Below, piece by piece: positions 49,173 through 59,869 of a stretch of 64,000 nucleotides of DNA. Each line of letters starts with the position of its first letter. The stretch's first letter is position 1. Below the pieces are notes generated by a model. It worked only from the letters and a program-made list of their open reading frames with translations, made no database searches and had not been told where the DNA came from. Where the stretch lies: positions 8,893,690 to 8,957,689 of the forward strand of contig NC_134276.1 in the NCBI RefSeq assembly GCF_949628215.1, read 5' to 3'. This stretch comes from Phalacrocorax aristotelis (taxonomy: Eukaryota; Chordata; Aves; Suliformes; Phalacrocoracidae). A program made the translations under genes and the position numbers.

Positions 49173-49512
49173 TGCTTTATTGAGATATGCTATATGACAA
49201 GTGTTAGAAAAGGTGTGATTGCAGTATGTCTGGAACACCTGTATGGCGGAATTGGAGTTTTTCAACTTTCCTTCCATTCCTGGACTTCACCTTTCTATAC
49301 ACTCTGTCACTATCCCCTTTTTGGGGACATGAGAAATTAGTAGATCAAAGGTTGGAGATTTGGCTCTACACCAGCAAAGGACTGGACAAGCTCTGGTCAT
49401 TGGAGAGCTCTTTCTTCCTGAACATGATCTTTCTGTGCTGATTACCATGCCTTGTCTTTATACCTGAAATATCATTTGGTTTATTTTGCAGGCTGGAACT
49501 TAGGTCAGAGCT

Positions 49513-50012
49513 GAACCAAGTCTGGGCCCCTCAGTTCAAGAAGGTCCTTGAGGTGCTGGACCGTGTCCAGAGAAGGGCAACGAAGCTGGTGAAGAGTCTG
49601 GAGAACAAGTCTGATGGGGAGCAGATGAGGGACCTGGGAGTGTTTAGTCTGGAGAAGAGGAGGCTGAGGGGAGACCTTGTCGCTCTCTACAACTACCTGA
49701 AAGGAGGCTGTAGTGAGGTGGGGGTCGGCCTCTTCTCCCAGGTCACTCGCGATAGGATGAGAGGAAACGCCCTCAAGCTGCATCAGGGGAGGTTTAGGTT
49801 GGGTATTAGGAAAAATGTCTTTGCTGAAAGAGTGGTCAGGCATTGGAAGAGGCTGCCCAGAGAGGTGGTGGAGTCACCATCCCTGGAGGTATTTAAAAGA
49901 CATGTAGAAATGACACTTGAGGCATGGTTTAGGAGGCCTGGAGGTGTTGGGTTGATGGTTGGCCTTGATGATCCTGGAGTTCTTTTCCAACCTTAATGAT
50001 TCTATGATTTTA
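49513..50012 (+). mobile_element. CR1 3' end with open C-terminal frame
   Basis: The plus strand begins in the ORF2 thumb region ([12 protein letters not shown] sequence) and has a 147-codon open frame (49553-49996) covering [20 protein letters not shown], then [20 protein letters not shown], then [20 protein letters not shown]. It normally stops near GHGL, but here it runs on into the 3' UTR because the stop is lost. The 3' end is TTCCAACCTTAATGATTCTA. It is the same subfamily as the minus-strand copy at 45.4 kb. It encodes only the C-terminal tail of ORF2, with no catalytic core. Confidence 0.93.
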
Positions 50013-50019
50013 TAAAAGT

Positions 50020-51850
50020 GTCCTTGTTGTTACATGAACTTTAACATGTTGTTAAATGGGGATTCATACAAACAACCTGCTGTATGATGGATGGGGAGGG
50101 GTTAGACACACAGTCTAGAAAGGGTTCTAGGTACATCTCAACAGAGAGGACTAGAAAGTTGTATGCACACAGTCAGAGTGTTTGTGTTTATACAGCACAA
50201 TGTATCATGAATGGAAGGAAAAAGATTTATTTCAAGTGACAAGCAGGTTTATTATCTACAGAATTGTCTTCCTTTTTCTAGGAATGCACATTGTGGGGGT
50301 CCGTTTGCTGGGGGTGTTGACAGAAGCTTTTACTGAAGAACTGAGTTTGCATTTCATGATTGCTTTAATTGCTAGTACTCTGGGCTCGAGCACTGCTAGG
50401 GAAGAGTTTCTCTGTATTATCACTTGTAAACATGCTGTTATTTCAGGCGAAAGAAAGGAAAAGCTTTTCCCAAATGGAAACTTCTCTTGCTAAGACATTC
50501 AGGCATTGAATGACCTTCACATAAAGTGGTAAAAGAAATTTCTTTTCAATTTTTTCAGGGAAGAGTCTAAAATACAGAATTAATTATGAATCACTTGTGC
50601 TTTCAGTTTGGCAAGAATAGCCTCATTTTGCTTGATGAGCAAATGATGTCCTCTTATATAAAATCTTTTTCCTGCCCACATATATTTATTATCTTAGGGA
50701 AGGATTTGGAAATGGGAGGTCTTATTTCATACTGCTTTATGTCTTGAAGTTTTATTTATTCTTTACATTATGCTTATTGTTTGTACTGTGCTTGTGCCTA
50801 AATAATCTTAATCTTTTGTGCTAGACATTGCAAAATGCCTAATAGAAAGGTACAGTTTCTGGCCCGAATAATTTGCCTCCTGTCTTCTATGAGCCAAAAT
50901 AAAAGCGGCTTTGCCTCGACATGGCAAATTTACCACTTCACAACAGAGGTGCCATTTTCTCATGCTTCGTTGTAACTCTTTAAGTGCTCCTTAGCTACCA
51001 CTGCATGATATACACCAGTTTTATGTTTTAAGCTTCAGTGCTGCAGGTACATAGCCACCGATGAGAGACAGCAGGTAATTAAACAAACAGACTCGGAAAT
51101 CAGAGTTAACCAAGCAGCAGTTATAGGCTAAGAGATCAATCTAAATTATCACAAGGGCATTTTATTGTTATTTGCCTTTGCAGAATGTGAAAATGAGCTG
51201 CAATGATGCACAGAACTGTGGAATAAAGGCTGGAGTTTCTTGAGTCTCCTTTCCACGTAATACCTAGTGCTGGTAGATTCCCATGATATTGTGCTGGTTT
51301 TACTCTTATTCCAACATTGACCATAGAGTTCTGATATTGGCAATGACTTCTGTTTTTCCTGATGCCTCACTTCATATGTAATTGTGGAGTCTCACTTTAC
51401 ATCTAGCTTTTTCAAGTCAGCTTTTTCATCTTCTTTTTCAAGAATTCATATACTCTCACTAAAGTCAGTGATGTTGCACCCCTTCTCATTTACGCTACTT
51501 TAATCTTTGTTGCCTTCAGTTAAAGCAGAAAAGTCTGGCTTTTTATGTGCACATTCCTCCAGACACAAAACGGATGTACAAACAAACTGCAGGGGCTAGT
51601 TAGGCATTTGTGTTTTGGGGCCTTGTCTCAGCCACCTCACATTTAGTACTTTCCTCCACAGAGCTGCTTAACCTTTCAGACAGTCCAGTTTGGAAGCTTG
51701 CATGTCCATCAGCAACTAGTAAAGTCAGCAGTACCAGCTGATCGATTTTCTGTAGCTCAAAGAGTGACAGAAAGAAAAGAGGTGTCTACAGCAACATTGA
51801 GACTAGTCACATACGAGAAAACTCCCCTGGAACAGTGGTCTCTAGTTTGT
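50020..51850. other. unassigned sequence
   Basis: No gene or recognised repeat. A 103-codon plus-strand frame at 50182-50493 has some hydrophobic stretches but no recognised domain and no splice support. Confidence 0.4.
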
Positions 51851-51852
51851 CT

Positions 51853-52135
51853 TAGAATCATAGAATCATGGAATGGTTTGGGTTGGAAGGGACCTTTAGA
51901 GGCCACCTACCCCAACCCCCCCTGCAGTGAGCAGGGACACCCTCAGCTAGATCAGGTTGCTCAGAGCCCCGGCCAGCCTGACCTGGAATGTTTCCAGGGA
52001 TGGGGCATCTGCCACCTCTGGGCAACCTGGGCCAGTGCTTCACCACCCTCATCATAATAAATGTCTTCCTTATATCTAGTCTGAATGTACCCTCTTTTAG
52101 TTTAAAACCATCACCTCTTGTCCTGTCCTGTTCTT
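51853..52135 (-). mobile_element. CR1 3' end, inverted relative of 48.8 kb copy
   Basis: It starts with the reverse-complement tail AGAATCATAGAATCATGG, followed by GGTTTGGGTTGGAAGGGACC. The rest matches the copy at 48793-49172 in reverse complement nearly base for base. It is truncated within the ORF2 C-terminal region (CACCTCTTGTCCTGTCC). It is non-coding. Confidence 0.93.
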
Positions 52136-52139
52136 CTTG

Positions 52140-53398
52140 AACATTTCAGAAGTAAAAAGTTTGCCCTGACATTATGAGCCCCTTGAGAAGTGTATGCTCT
52201 GAGTGGCTGACATTTGGAGACCAGGGTTGAGGGTTTGTTTCTTGTTGTTCCTTATCATATAGGATAAGTCTTGTTCTGTAAATTTCTGACTGAAGAAATA
52301 TCAATCTAATGATAAGAAATCAGAAAGATAATTTCTTATTGATTTTGGCTGAATGTATTAAGAGGAAAGGAAGCACCGGCGGGTCCCTTAGGGACTTGTG
52401 TAGATTTACAATCAGCTACACCACCATTATAATGTCTAGTGTGTAGCAGAACTTTGATTAAATGCTTTATAAGAAAGCAAAATATGTTCTGGCAGCACCT
52501 CTCATTTCAGGGGTTTCTTTTCGAGGTTTCTCAAAGATCAGTTCAAATCATGACCATTGCACATTAGTGCCATAGAGCCTGATCTATTGTGCCTTATGCA
52601 GGAAGCTAAATGCAAGATTCTCCTGAGAAAAATCTGCAAAAACTAGTGATACAAATTCTTATCATAAGAGTCATCATCGAGGCGCCCGAGCAGCCTTCAC
52701 TTGTTATTAAATCTGAGATCATAAATGAAACAGGTTCATGCAGCTTTCTGTGCAGACACACTACACACAACTGCAGACCTTGTACTGATTTTTTTAACCC
52801 CATCTTTCCCCCTTAGAAAATCAACCATAAAACAGTGTAATCAATTTGCCATCTGATCTCTGACTCAGCTGGATCTTGTTTATCCCTATAAAGAAGGCTA
52901 ACTCCTCAGTCTAGATCTCCTCTTGGCAAACAGCTCAATGTATTCAGGTGATTTAAGAGGCAACCCACCTCAGCAAGTCACATTAGCTCATTATCTCTTT
53001 AGCAAGCCTCGTCAACAAACGCTGATGTGGCAGGAGATTTCAGGTGAACAATGCCAGTCTGGCACAACCACTGGCTTTGAAATTTCTCTCTCTGTCCTTT
53101 ACTGCCTCATATTAAAACCACAGTGGAATAGAAAGCACTTGTAGCCCTGATCAACCTCCTATTGAATTCAGTTTCATTCTTTCCATAGATTTTAATGAAG
53201 GTCATATCAGGTCCTGACAGTGTAAATATTCAGCCTTCCAGGCTGTTTCAAGCTCTCATGATGTTGATTTTTTTTTCTTGCTACCACTACAAAACCTAAT
53301 CTGCCCAAGTACATCTGAACTACAAGTGAAATCATGAATGTTAGCTAGTAACTGCTTTTAGGGCACTAGCCTAAATGATACGCAAATTGCAAGTATTA
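52140..53398. other. unassigned sequence
   Basis: No gene or recognised repeat between two CR1 copies. Confidence 0.4.
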
Positions 53399-53399
53399 T

Positions 53400-54797
53400 A
53401 TTCTACAACAAGGGTCGGAAGAAGGATCCGGGGAACTACAGGCCTGTCAGCCTGACCTGGGTGCCAGGAAAGGTCATGGAGCCGATTGTCGTGAATGCCA
53501 TTACATGGCATGTGCGGGACACCCAGGGGATCGGGCCCAGACAGCAGGGGTTTATGAAAGGGAGGTCCTGCCTCTCTAACCTGGTCTCCTTCTATGATAA
53601 GGTGACCCGCTTAGTGGATGAAGGGAAGGCTGTGGATGTTGTCTCCTTGGACTTTAGTAAGGCCTTTGACACTGTCTCCCACAGCATTCTCCTGGAGAAG
53701 CTGGCTGCTCACGGCTTGGGCAAGTGCACTCTGTGCTGGGTGAAAAACCGGCTGGACGGCCGAGCCCAGAGAGTGGTGGTGAATGGAGTCAAATCCAGTT
53801 GGCGGCCAGCCATGAGTGGTGTTCCCCAGGGCTCAGTGTTGGGGCCAGTCCTGTTCAACATCTTCATTGATGATCTGGATGAGGGGATTGAGTGCACCCT
53901 CAGTAAGTTTGCAGAGGACACCAAGCTGGGTGGAAGTGTCGATCTGCTGGAGGGCAGGAAGGCCCTACAGAGGGACCTGGACAGGCTGGATCGTTGGGCC
54001 GGAGCCAACGGTATGAGATTCCACAAGGCCAAGTGTCGGGTCCTGCACCTGGGTCACAACAACCCCATGCAACGCTACAGGCTTGGGGAGGAGTGGCTGG
54101 AAAGCTGCCTGGAGGAGAAGGACCTGGGGGTGTTGGTTGACAGCCAGCTGAACATGAGCCAGGAGTGTGCTCAGGTGGGCAAGAAGGCCAAGAGCATCCT
54201 GGCTTGTGTCAGCAATAGTGTGGCCAGCAGGAGCCGGGCAGGGATCGTGCCCCTGTGCTCGGCACTGGTGAGGCCGCACCTCGAGTGCTGTGTGCAGTTT
54301 TGGGCCCCTCAGGACAGGAAGGACATTGAGTTGCTGGAGTGTGTCCAGAGAAGGGCAGTGAAGTTGGTGAAGGGTCTGGAGAGCAGGTCTTATGAGGAGA
54401 GGTTGAGGGAGCTGGGGTTGTTTAGCCTGGAGAAGAGGAGGCTGAGGGGAGACCTTATCGCTCCCTACAACTACCTGAAAGGAGGTTGTAGCGAGGTGGG
54501 TGTTCGTCTCTTCTCCCTAGTAACAAGTGATAGGACAAGAGGAAATGGCCTCAAGCTGCACCAGGGGAAGTTCAGGTTGGATATTAGAAAAAACTTTTTC
54601 ACCAAAAGGGTTGTCAAACATTGGAAAAGGCTGCCCAGGGAGGTGTTTGAGTCTCCATCCCTGGAGGTATTTAAAAGAAGGGTAGACGTGGTGCTTGAGG
54701 ATATGGTTTAGTGGTGGACTTGGCAGTGATAGGTTAGCGGTTGGATGATCTTAAGGGTCTTTTCCAACCTTAACAATTCTGTGATTCTATGATTCTT
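53400..54797 (+). mobile_element. CR1, 5'-truncated, open reverse transcriptase frame
   Basis: The plus strand starts in the [15 protein letters not shown] region just before the reverse transcriptase and extends to a complete 3' UTR and tail (AACAATTCTGTGATTCTATG). It is the same young subfamily as the long minus-strand copy (42.07-45.3 kb) and lies in inverted orientation to it about 10 kb away. The 5' half with the endonuclease is absent, so it could not have moved on its own after insertion. Confidence 0.95.
53461..54711 (+). pseudogene. CR1 ORF2 reverse transcriptase fragment, 416 codons open
   Basis: A continuous frame covers the whole reverse transcriptase and C-terminal domain of CR1 ORF2. 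Fingers: [20 protein letters not shown]. Palm [21 protein letters not shown]. Then [20 protein letters not shown] and the catalytic block, read here as [17 protein letters not shown]. Thumb and tail run through [15 protein letters not shown] and [20 protein letters not shown] to a natural stop after VVLEDMV. The first methionine (residue 1) is internal to the original ORF2. The catalytic pair that is FADD in the sister copy at 42-43 kb is FAED here (codon GAG at 53914-53916, residue 152), so the first catalytic aspartate is lost even though the frame is open. With no endonuclease and no CR1 promoter, it is a relic and not an active gene. Confidence 0.9.
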
Positions 54798-54799
54798 TT

Positions 54800-57700
54800 G
54801 CCATATGCCTTCTTGCCTTAAAAACTGAGTCAGGAAAAAGATTTCCTTATAGTTTGTCTATGCTGTCATTTATATTCCTTTTTTCTCTAATCAGCAGTTG
54901 CATATTAGCTGAGGTTTGTTACCATGCCAACCCACTTAGAAAGGCCTTGGACTGGAAATACAGCCAGTGAGGGACAGAAGTTCATGAGAAAGAGTTTCCA
55001 ACATTTTTCCAACTGACAGGAAACTAGTTACCACAAAGGATTTCTTGACATTTTCACTCCAAAACATGGGTCAATAGTCAGACAGTCAGCTCGTGACTAA
55101 CGCATGAAAAATGTAAAACATCTGGCTCAAATCTATGCTATGAACATGCTATGGAGAGATTAATTACCTTAACCTAAAGGCTCATTGGATTCACCTTTAA
55201 AGATGATGAGTTTTATTTGAAGAACAACCATTAGGAATATTCTGCAGTATCCTAGCTGTTAGGACTGAAGCAATGAAATGCCTTTCTTTGATCAACAGCA
55301 AACAGATGAATAATAGAATATAACACTGTTCTGAATTATTCAAAAATAGGAAAATATTCTTTATTTTTCCATTCCATTGCATTAGGGCTAATTTTCTTCA
55401 TTTTCTTGAAGTTTTGAATAAGTAATAACAATATAATAGTAACAACAATTGTACAGAAGCTGAAGCTAATAAGAGGTCTTACTGCTTGCATGGTAGGTAC
55501 TTACTTTACTCACAATCACTGTATTAACAGCCTAGTTCACAAACACATTTCACATGACAGATGTTTTTTACAAACCCTGCTTCAAGTGATGAACTATTTA
55601 CCCTTGTTTTGCAGAACAGAAGAATAAATGGCATGCCTGAAAACAGAAGCAATATTAGCTATGCTAGGGAATGCACCCAATTCTCTTCAGAGCCAGTCCA
55701 ACATCTGTGTAAGAATAGATTAACAAATTGAGGGCTAATCCCTCAATACACTGTCAGTCTTGAAAAATCTTTGAGGTAGAAGAAGGTCTGAAATGCAGAA
55801 ATGATGGTGCACTCACAGACAAATTAGTGGCAACATCAGAACTAGATCTTAGAAGATAATCACAGAAGCCCATACAGATGGATACAAATCTGGTGCAGTA
55901 AACCCACATCCATCTTGTTGGTGTTTGGCTAGCTGAGAACATAGCAAGACACGCTCACATCTGCCTGTATGTGCCTGTGTAGACATATCCACAAATTCCA
56001 GCCTCATGCCTAATTCTCTCACTCACGCTGCTTCATCAAGGGTGACACAGAAGCAGGTTACTGCTATCATTTCTTACCATCACTCAGACACCGAGCAAAG
56101 GAATGCAATGGAGCAATTTTGGTTTGCTCCCTATGTTCAAGGCTGATTTGCATCTACAGAATTGTGATTCTGAGGCATCTGGAGGAACAGCTTGAGAAAA
56201 TCTGCCTGCTTATGGTTAGTTCCTCTCTCCATTTCTTTTTGTGGGCTGTAGTGGGCACTGGGATCCAGTGGCTGTGTGATTTTTAATTACTGATGTATTC
56301 TTTTATGCATAATCTACTAGCTTTTTAATAACAGTGATCTTCTATTACTGGAAGAAACACTCATGAAATATCTCTAGGTAGTGCATTTTAGGCCATTACT
56401 GTAGCCACCCTGTGAGCCTTACTTTATGTGGCATGGCTTTCTTTTGAATTTCATGGTCTTTAGCATATCAATTCAAGCAAATTCATTTCTTTTCCCTTGT
56501 TCCTGCTTCCCACTAAAACTCTTTTCACAGGGGGTCTTTTCAATGGCTTTCCCAGTGATGGGGATAGTAATGCCTTTCTTATATTAGTTACCCTTAATTT
56601 CCTTAAAAAATCAGTGCAGAGCTGAAGTCTGGGGCAGGGGAGAAGTGCTCACCCAGCGCGAGGCTCTGCGCTGGTTAGAGGACAGCATTTAATGCAAACA
56701 TAATCGTAAATAGGACAAACTCAGGAAGTGGTTTTAAATATGTATAGTGTTAAAGATTGAAATATTCCCCTGGGAACCAGTGCATCAGCTGCTTCCAGGC
56801 TGATGGGGAAACAGAATTTGGATGGGAACAGGTGGAATTCTTCCCAGTGTGTGAGTCATTTTTTCTCTGGCTCCCCTTACAGGCTTTGGTAGAGATCCTA
56901 ACGCAACACACTATTCTTTTTAGTTCTTTGTTTTGCTCTAAACCCAATCAAATGGGCAGCATGAAGGATGACTAAGCTGGTGGACAGGCCTGTATTTTTC
57001 AAGGTTGTTGATTTTGGCTGAAAATTGATGATCTTGGTTTTGTCTCCTTGCTCAAATAAAATGCAGATGGATAACTTGGGCTGTAGATAACCTTTTTTCC
57101 TCCAGAAAAAAAAAGAAAAAGGATTATTTCATACCTCTATCTATCATGCATGCTGTTCCTACAGACTGGGAAAACAACCAAGGAAAGATAAAGTAGAAAA
57201 AATATTATTCAGCATTTCCTGAGCAGTCAAAATCGATAAAAACTTGCAAATCAGATTAGGATCTGAGTTCACTAAACATGAGGAGTGTCTGCATGTGATT
57301 TTTTATTTCAGGTGAATTATAGGCCCTGGAGAGGCCAACAAATCCTGCATGGAGTAATATATTAAATAGTTAACTGTATCACACTCCTTTGTTGTCTCTA
57401 TCATTATTCCCCTTATACTGTTTCTGCCAAGGCCCCATGTTTATTACACTGAAGCTGGGAATAGTATAGATGCTATAGCACAGTACAGATGAGATTTAAT
57501 GATAAATGACGAGCACGGCAAGGCAGCCTGACTGCTAGAGACAGCACTCTCTTATGTTGACTAGCTTGAGTTTAGCCCTGTAAGAAGCTTTTTTATTGAT
57601 TGATTTTTTCATACATGGATTTTTCTTCCAGGCAGGAGAAGCAACGAACATCATGTACTTTAGTACTTCTGAGATAAAACAGAAGGAGGAGAGCTGCACC

Positions 57701-57985
57701 ATGAAGCTCCTCAAGCTTGTGGCTTCTGCATCTCGCTCCTGCTGGCTCCTTTCCTCCCTCAGGTACGTGAAACACGGTAAAGCAAAAGCCCCAAGTACTC
57801 CTATGAAATAAATTTTCTCCAAGGTTTGAAGAGAAGTGGCATATGAATGGTGAAAGCTCTGAGTGCTTATAAAGTGGAGTTCCTTCGTTCTTTGCTGGTG
57901 CAGAGGAGCAGGAAGCATTGGTAACCAGCACACCTTTTACTGAGTTCTCCAGGAGCTGAGCCAGTGCTTTTAAGGCATCTCCCTT
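54800..57985. other. unassigned sequence, no gene seen
   Basis: AT-rich and free of recognised repeats. Open frames on both strands in 57.5-57.99 kb (up to 155 codons on the minus strand, extending into the next CR1) have no recognised product. Confidence 0.4.
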
Positions 57986-57989
57986 GACT

Positions 57990-58328
57990 GATCGCTCCCT
58001 ACAACTACCTGAAAGGAGGTTGTAGCGAGGTGGGTGTTCGTCTCTTCTCCCTAGTAACAAGCGATAGGACGAGAGGAAATGGCCTCAATCTGTGCCAGGG
58101 GAAGTTTAGGTTGGATATTAGAAAAAACTTCTTCACTGAAAGGGTTGTCAGGCATTGGAAGAGGCTGCCCAGGGAGGTGGTTGAGCCCCCATCCCCGGAG
58201 GTATTTAAAAGAAGGGTAGACGTGGTGCTTGAGGATATGGTTTAGTGGTGGACTTGGCAGTGATAGGTTAGGGGTTGGATGATCTTAAGGGTCTCTTCCA
58301 GCCTTAACAATTCTATGATTCTATGATG
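57990..58328 (+). mobile_element. young CR1 3' end, strongly 5'-truncated
   Basis: It begins ATCGCTCCCTACAACTACC, in the ORF2 C-terminal domain. It stays open for 71 codons (58030-58245: [15 protein letters not shown], then [20 protein letters not shown], then VVLEDMV stop) and ends CCTTAACAATTCTATGATTC. It is nearly identical to the ends of the copies at 42.1 and 54.7 kb. It carries no catalytic domain. Confidence 0.95.
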
Positions 58329-58329
58329 T

Positions 58330-59750
58330 TTTTTACAAAAATGATCTGCCCACGAGGAAGGAGTTCTCATCTGTGTTTTGTGTAAACTGCAGTGCCTTGA
58401 GGCTGTTGTTGCAGTCAAGGTTCCCCTCTGCTTCCAAAGGTGTTTGTTTTGCCTGGATGAGAGATTGGAAACATTTGTGAACCACGAGTTTTTTCACACA
58501 GGGCAGGAAAAACACTTCCTGGCCAGCCTTAAATATACCCCATGGTTAGAGGTGAACTCTGAGTCAAAAATCCTCTAGTCCGCAAACACCAAGAATGGAC
58601 AAAACAATCTCTTTTGTTCCAGTTTTATAGGTGACAGACAGGCGAAGGTTTTGAAAAACTTACCCGAGATGACACATCTATGCAGCATTTTGTAGGCTGC
58701 CAGGGACTTTTGAACACTGCCCAGATTCACACATAGAACACCTGGGGTGTGCTCCAGCCTATCTGATGCATTATATATCAGTAGATACATTTCAGTCACT
58801 TATCCCATATGGGCAGCAGGTGGGGAAATTGCTGGGTTCATTGTGCTTACAGCTGGCCTCATACCTGCCCATGAGTTGTGGCGTGGGTGCTTCAGTGACA
58901 GTCAGGATTTGAACCTAAATCTCACTTCAGTGCATTCCCATACAAACATCCTTCATATAGCTATGGATAGCATGAGAGGTTGTATGGATCATGAGCTGTA
59001 TTTAAAGTTGGTTGGAAAAGAGTCTTCTCTAACTTACAAAACATTCACAGTTCAACCAATGTTCAGGATGAAACCAACACCTTCAAAGGTATAATAGAAC
59101 TAAAAAAAAAGCAGCTGCCATGAAAGCTTAAACTCCTTGGGTCTTTTACTCTGTATGTGGGAAATCTTCTGTATTTCAAAAATACATGGGGGAAAAATAT
59201 GTATTTATGTGTATACATTTGTGTATATAAACATAAGTCGTCTTCTGAACACTGTTGGAATTACAGTTGCAGCGATGCTGATATCTAAACCTAGGGCTGT
59301 TTTGGCAGAGAATGTAATCTCTGGATACAAATGTTCTCTCTGAACCTTCTTCCAGAATAACAGTATAGACAGACAAATCTCTGGTGAAACTCCCCTGAAA
59401 TTACACCAGAGATTAAATTTTGTCCCATGTTCTTCCTTGTTAACAGCTTTCTTTCAACAGTGTTGGCATCTTCTAGAAGCTGAAAGACAGAAAACCTGCT
59501 ATACTGAGTGCTGCATCTGCTTCTATACCACAGTGATTCTATAAAGGCTCACATCAGAGGGGTTTGCTCTGAGTACAACGCATCTCAAGCTGGGTTTGAT
59601 GGTCCTGTGTCTGTTGTGTGACTTTCTCAGGAGCATTGTGGAAAATCCCACAGATAAGCTGAAAATACAACTAAATTAATAAAAACATAGTTGTAATGGA
59701 AAGAAGCTACAAACCCTGTCAAAGGCTCCAATTTTACATTTCTACTACAG
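58330..59750. other. unassigned sequence
   Basis: No gene or firm repeat. A short stretch near 58905-58935 (CAGGATTTGAACCTAAATCT) resembles a MIR 3' segment but is too short to assert. Confidence 0.35.
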
Positions 59751-59866
59751 CCAGTTGTCTCACACCACTGCCTGAACTGCCTGGAAAGGAGGTTCCTGTC
59801 CAGCTTCCTCTGTGGTCATGGTTGCCACAGGACAACCGAGACCTTTGGGAAATGAAAAGATTACCG
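59751..59866 (+). CDS. candidate internal exon, product unrecognised
   Basis: A good acceptor (CATTTCTACTACAG, ending at 59750) and a strong donor (CCG followed by GTAAGTGT, from 59867) bound 116 bases. They are open in one frame through both edges (phase 1 in, phase 0 out), reading SCLTPLPELPGKEVPVQL, then SWLPQDNRDLWEMKRLP. The other two frames are closed by stops. I do not recognise the peptide, and no neighbouring exon is visible. It could equally be a non-coding transcript exon or a pair of decoy splice sites. Confidence 0.22.
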
Positions 59867-59869
59867 GTA

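Noticed and set aside
57593..58060. 155-codon minus-strand frame
   Set aside because: It runs into the antisense of the CR1 at 57990, has no recognised domain and no splice support.
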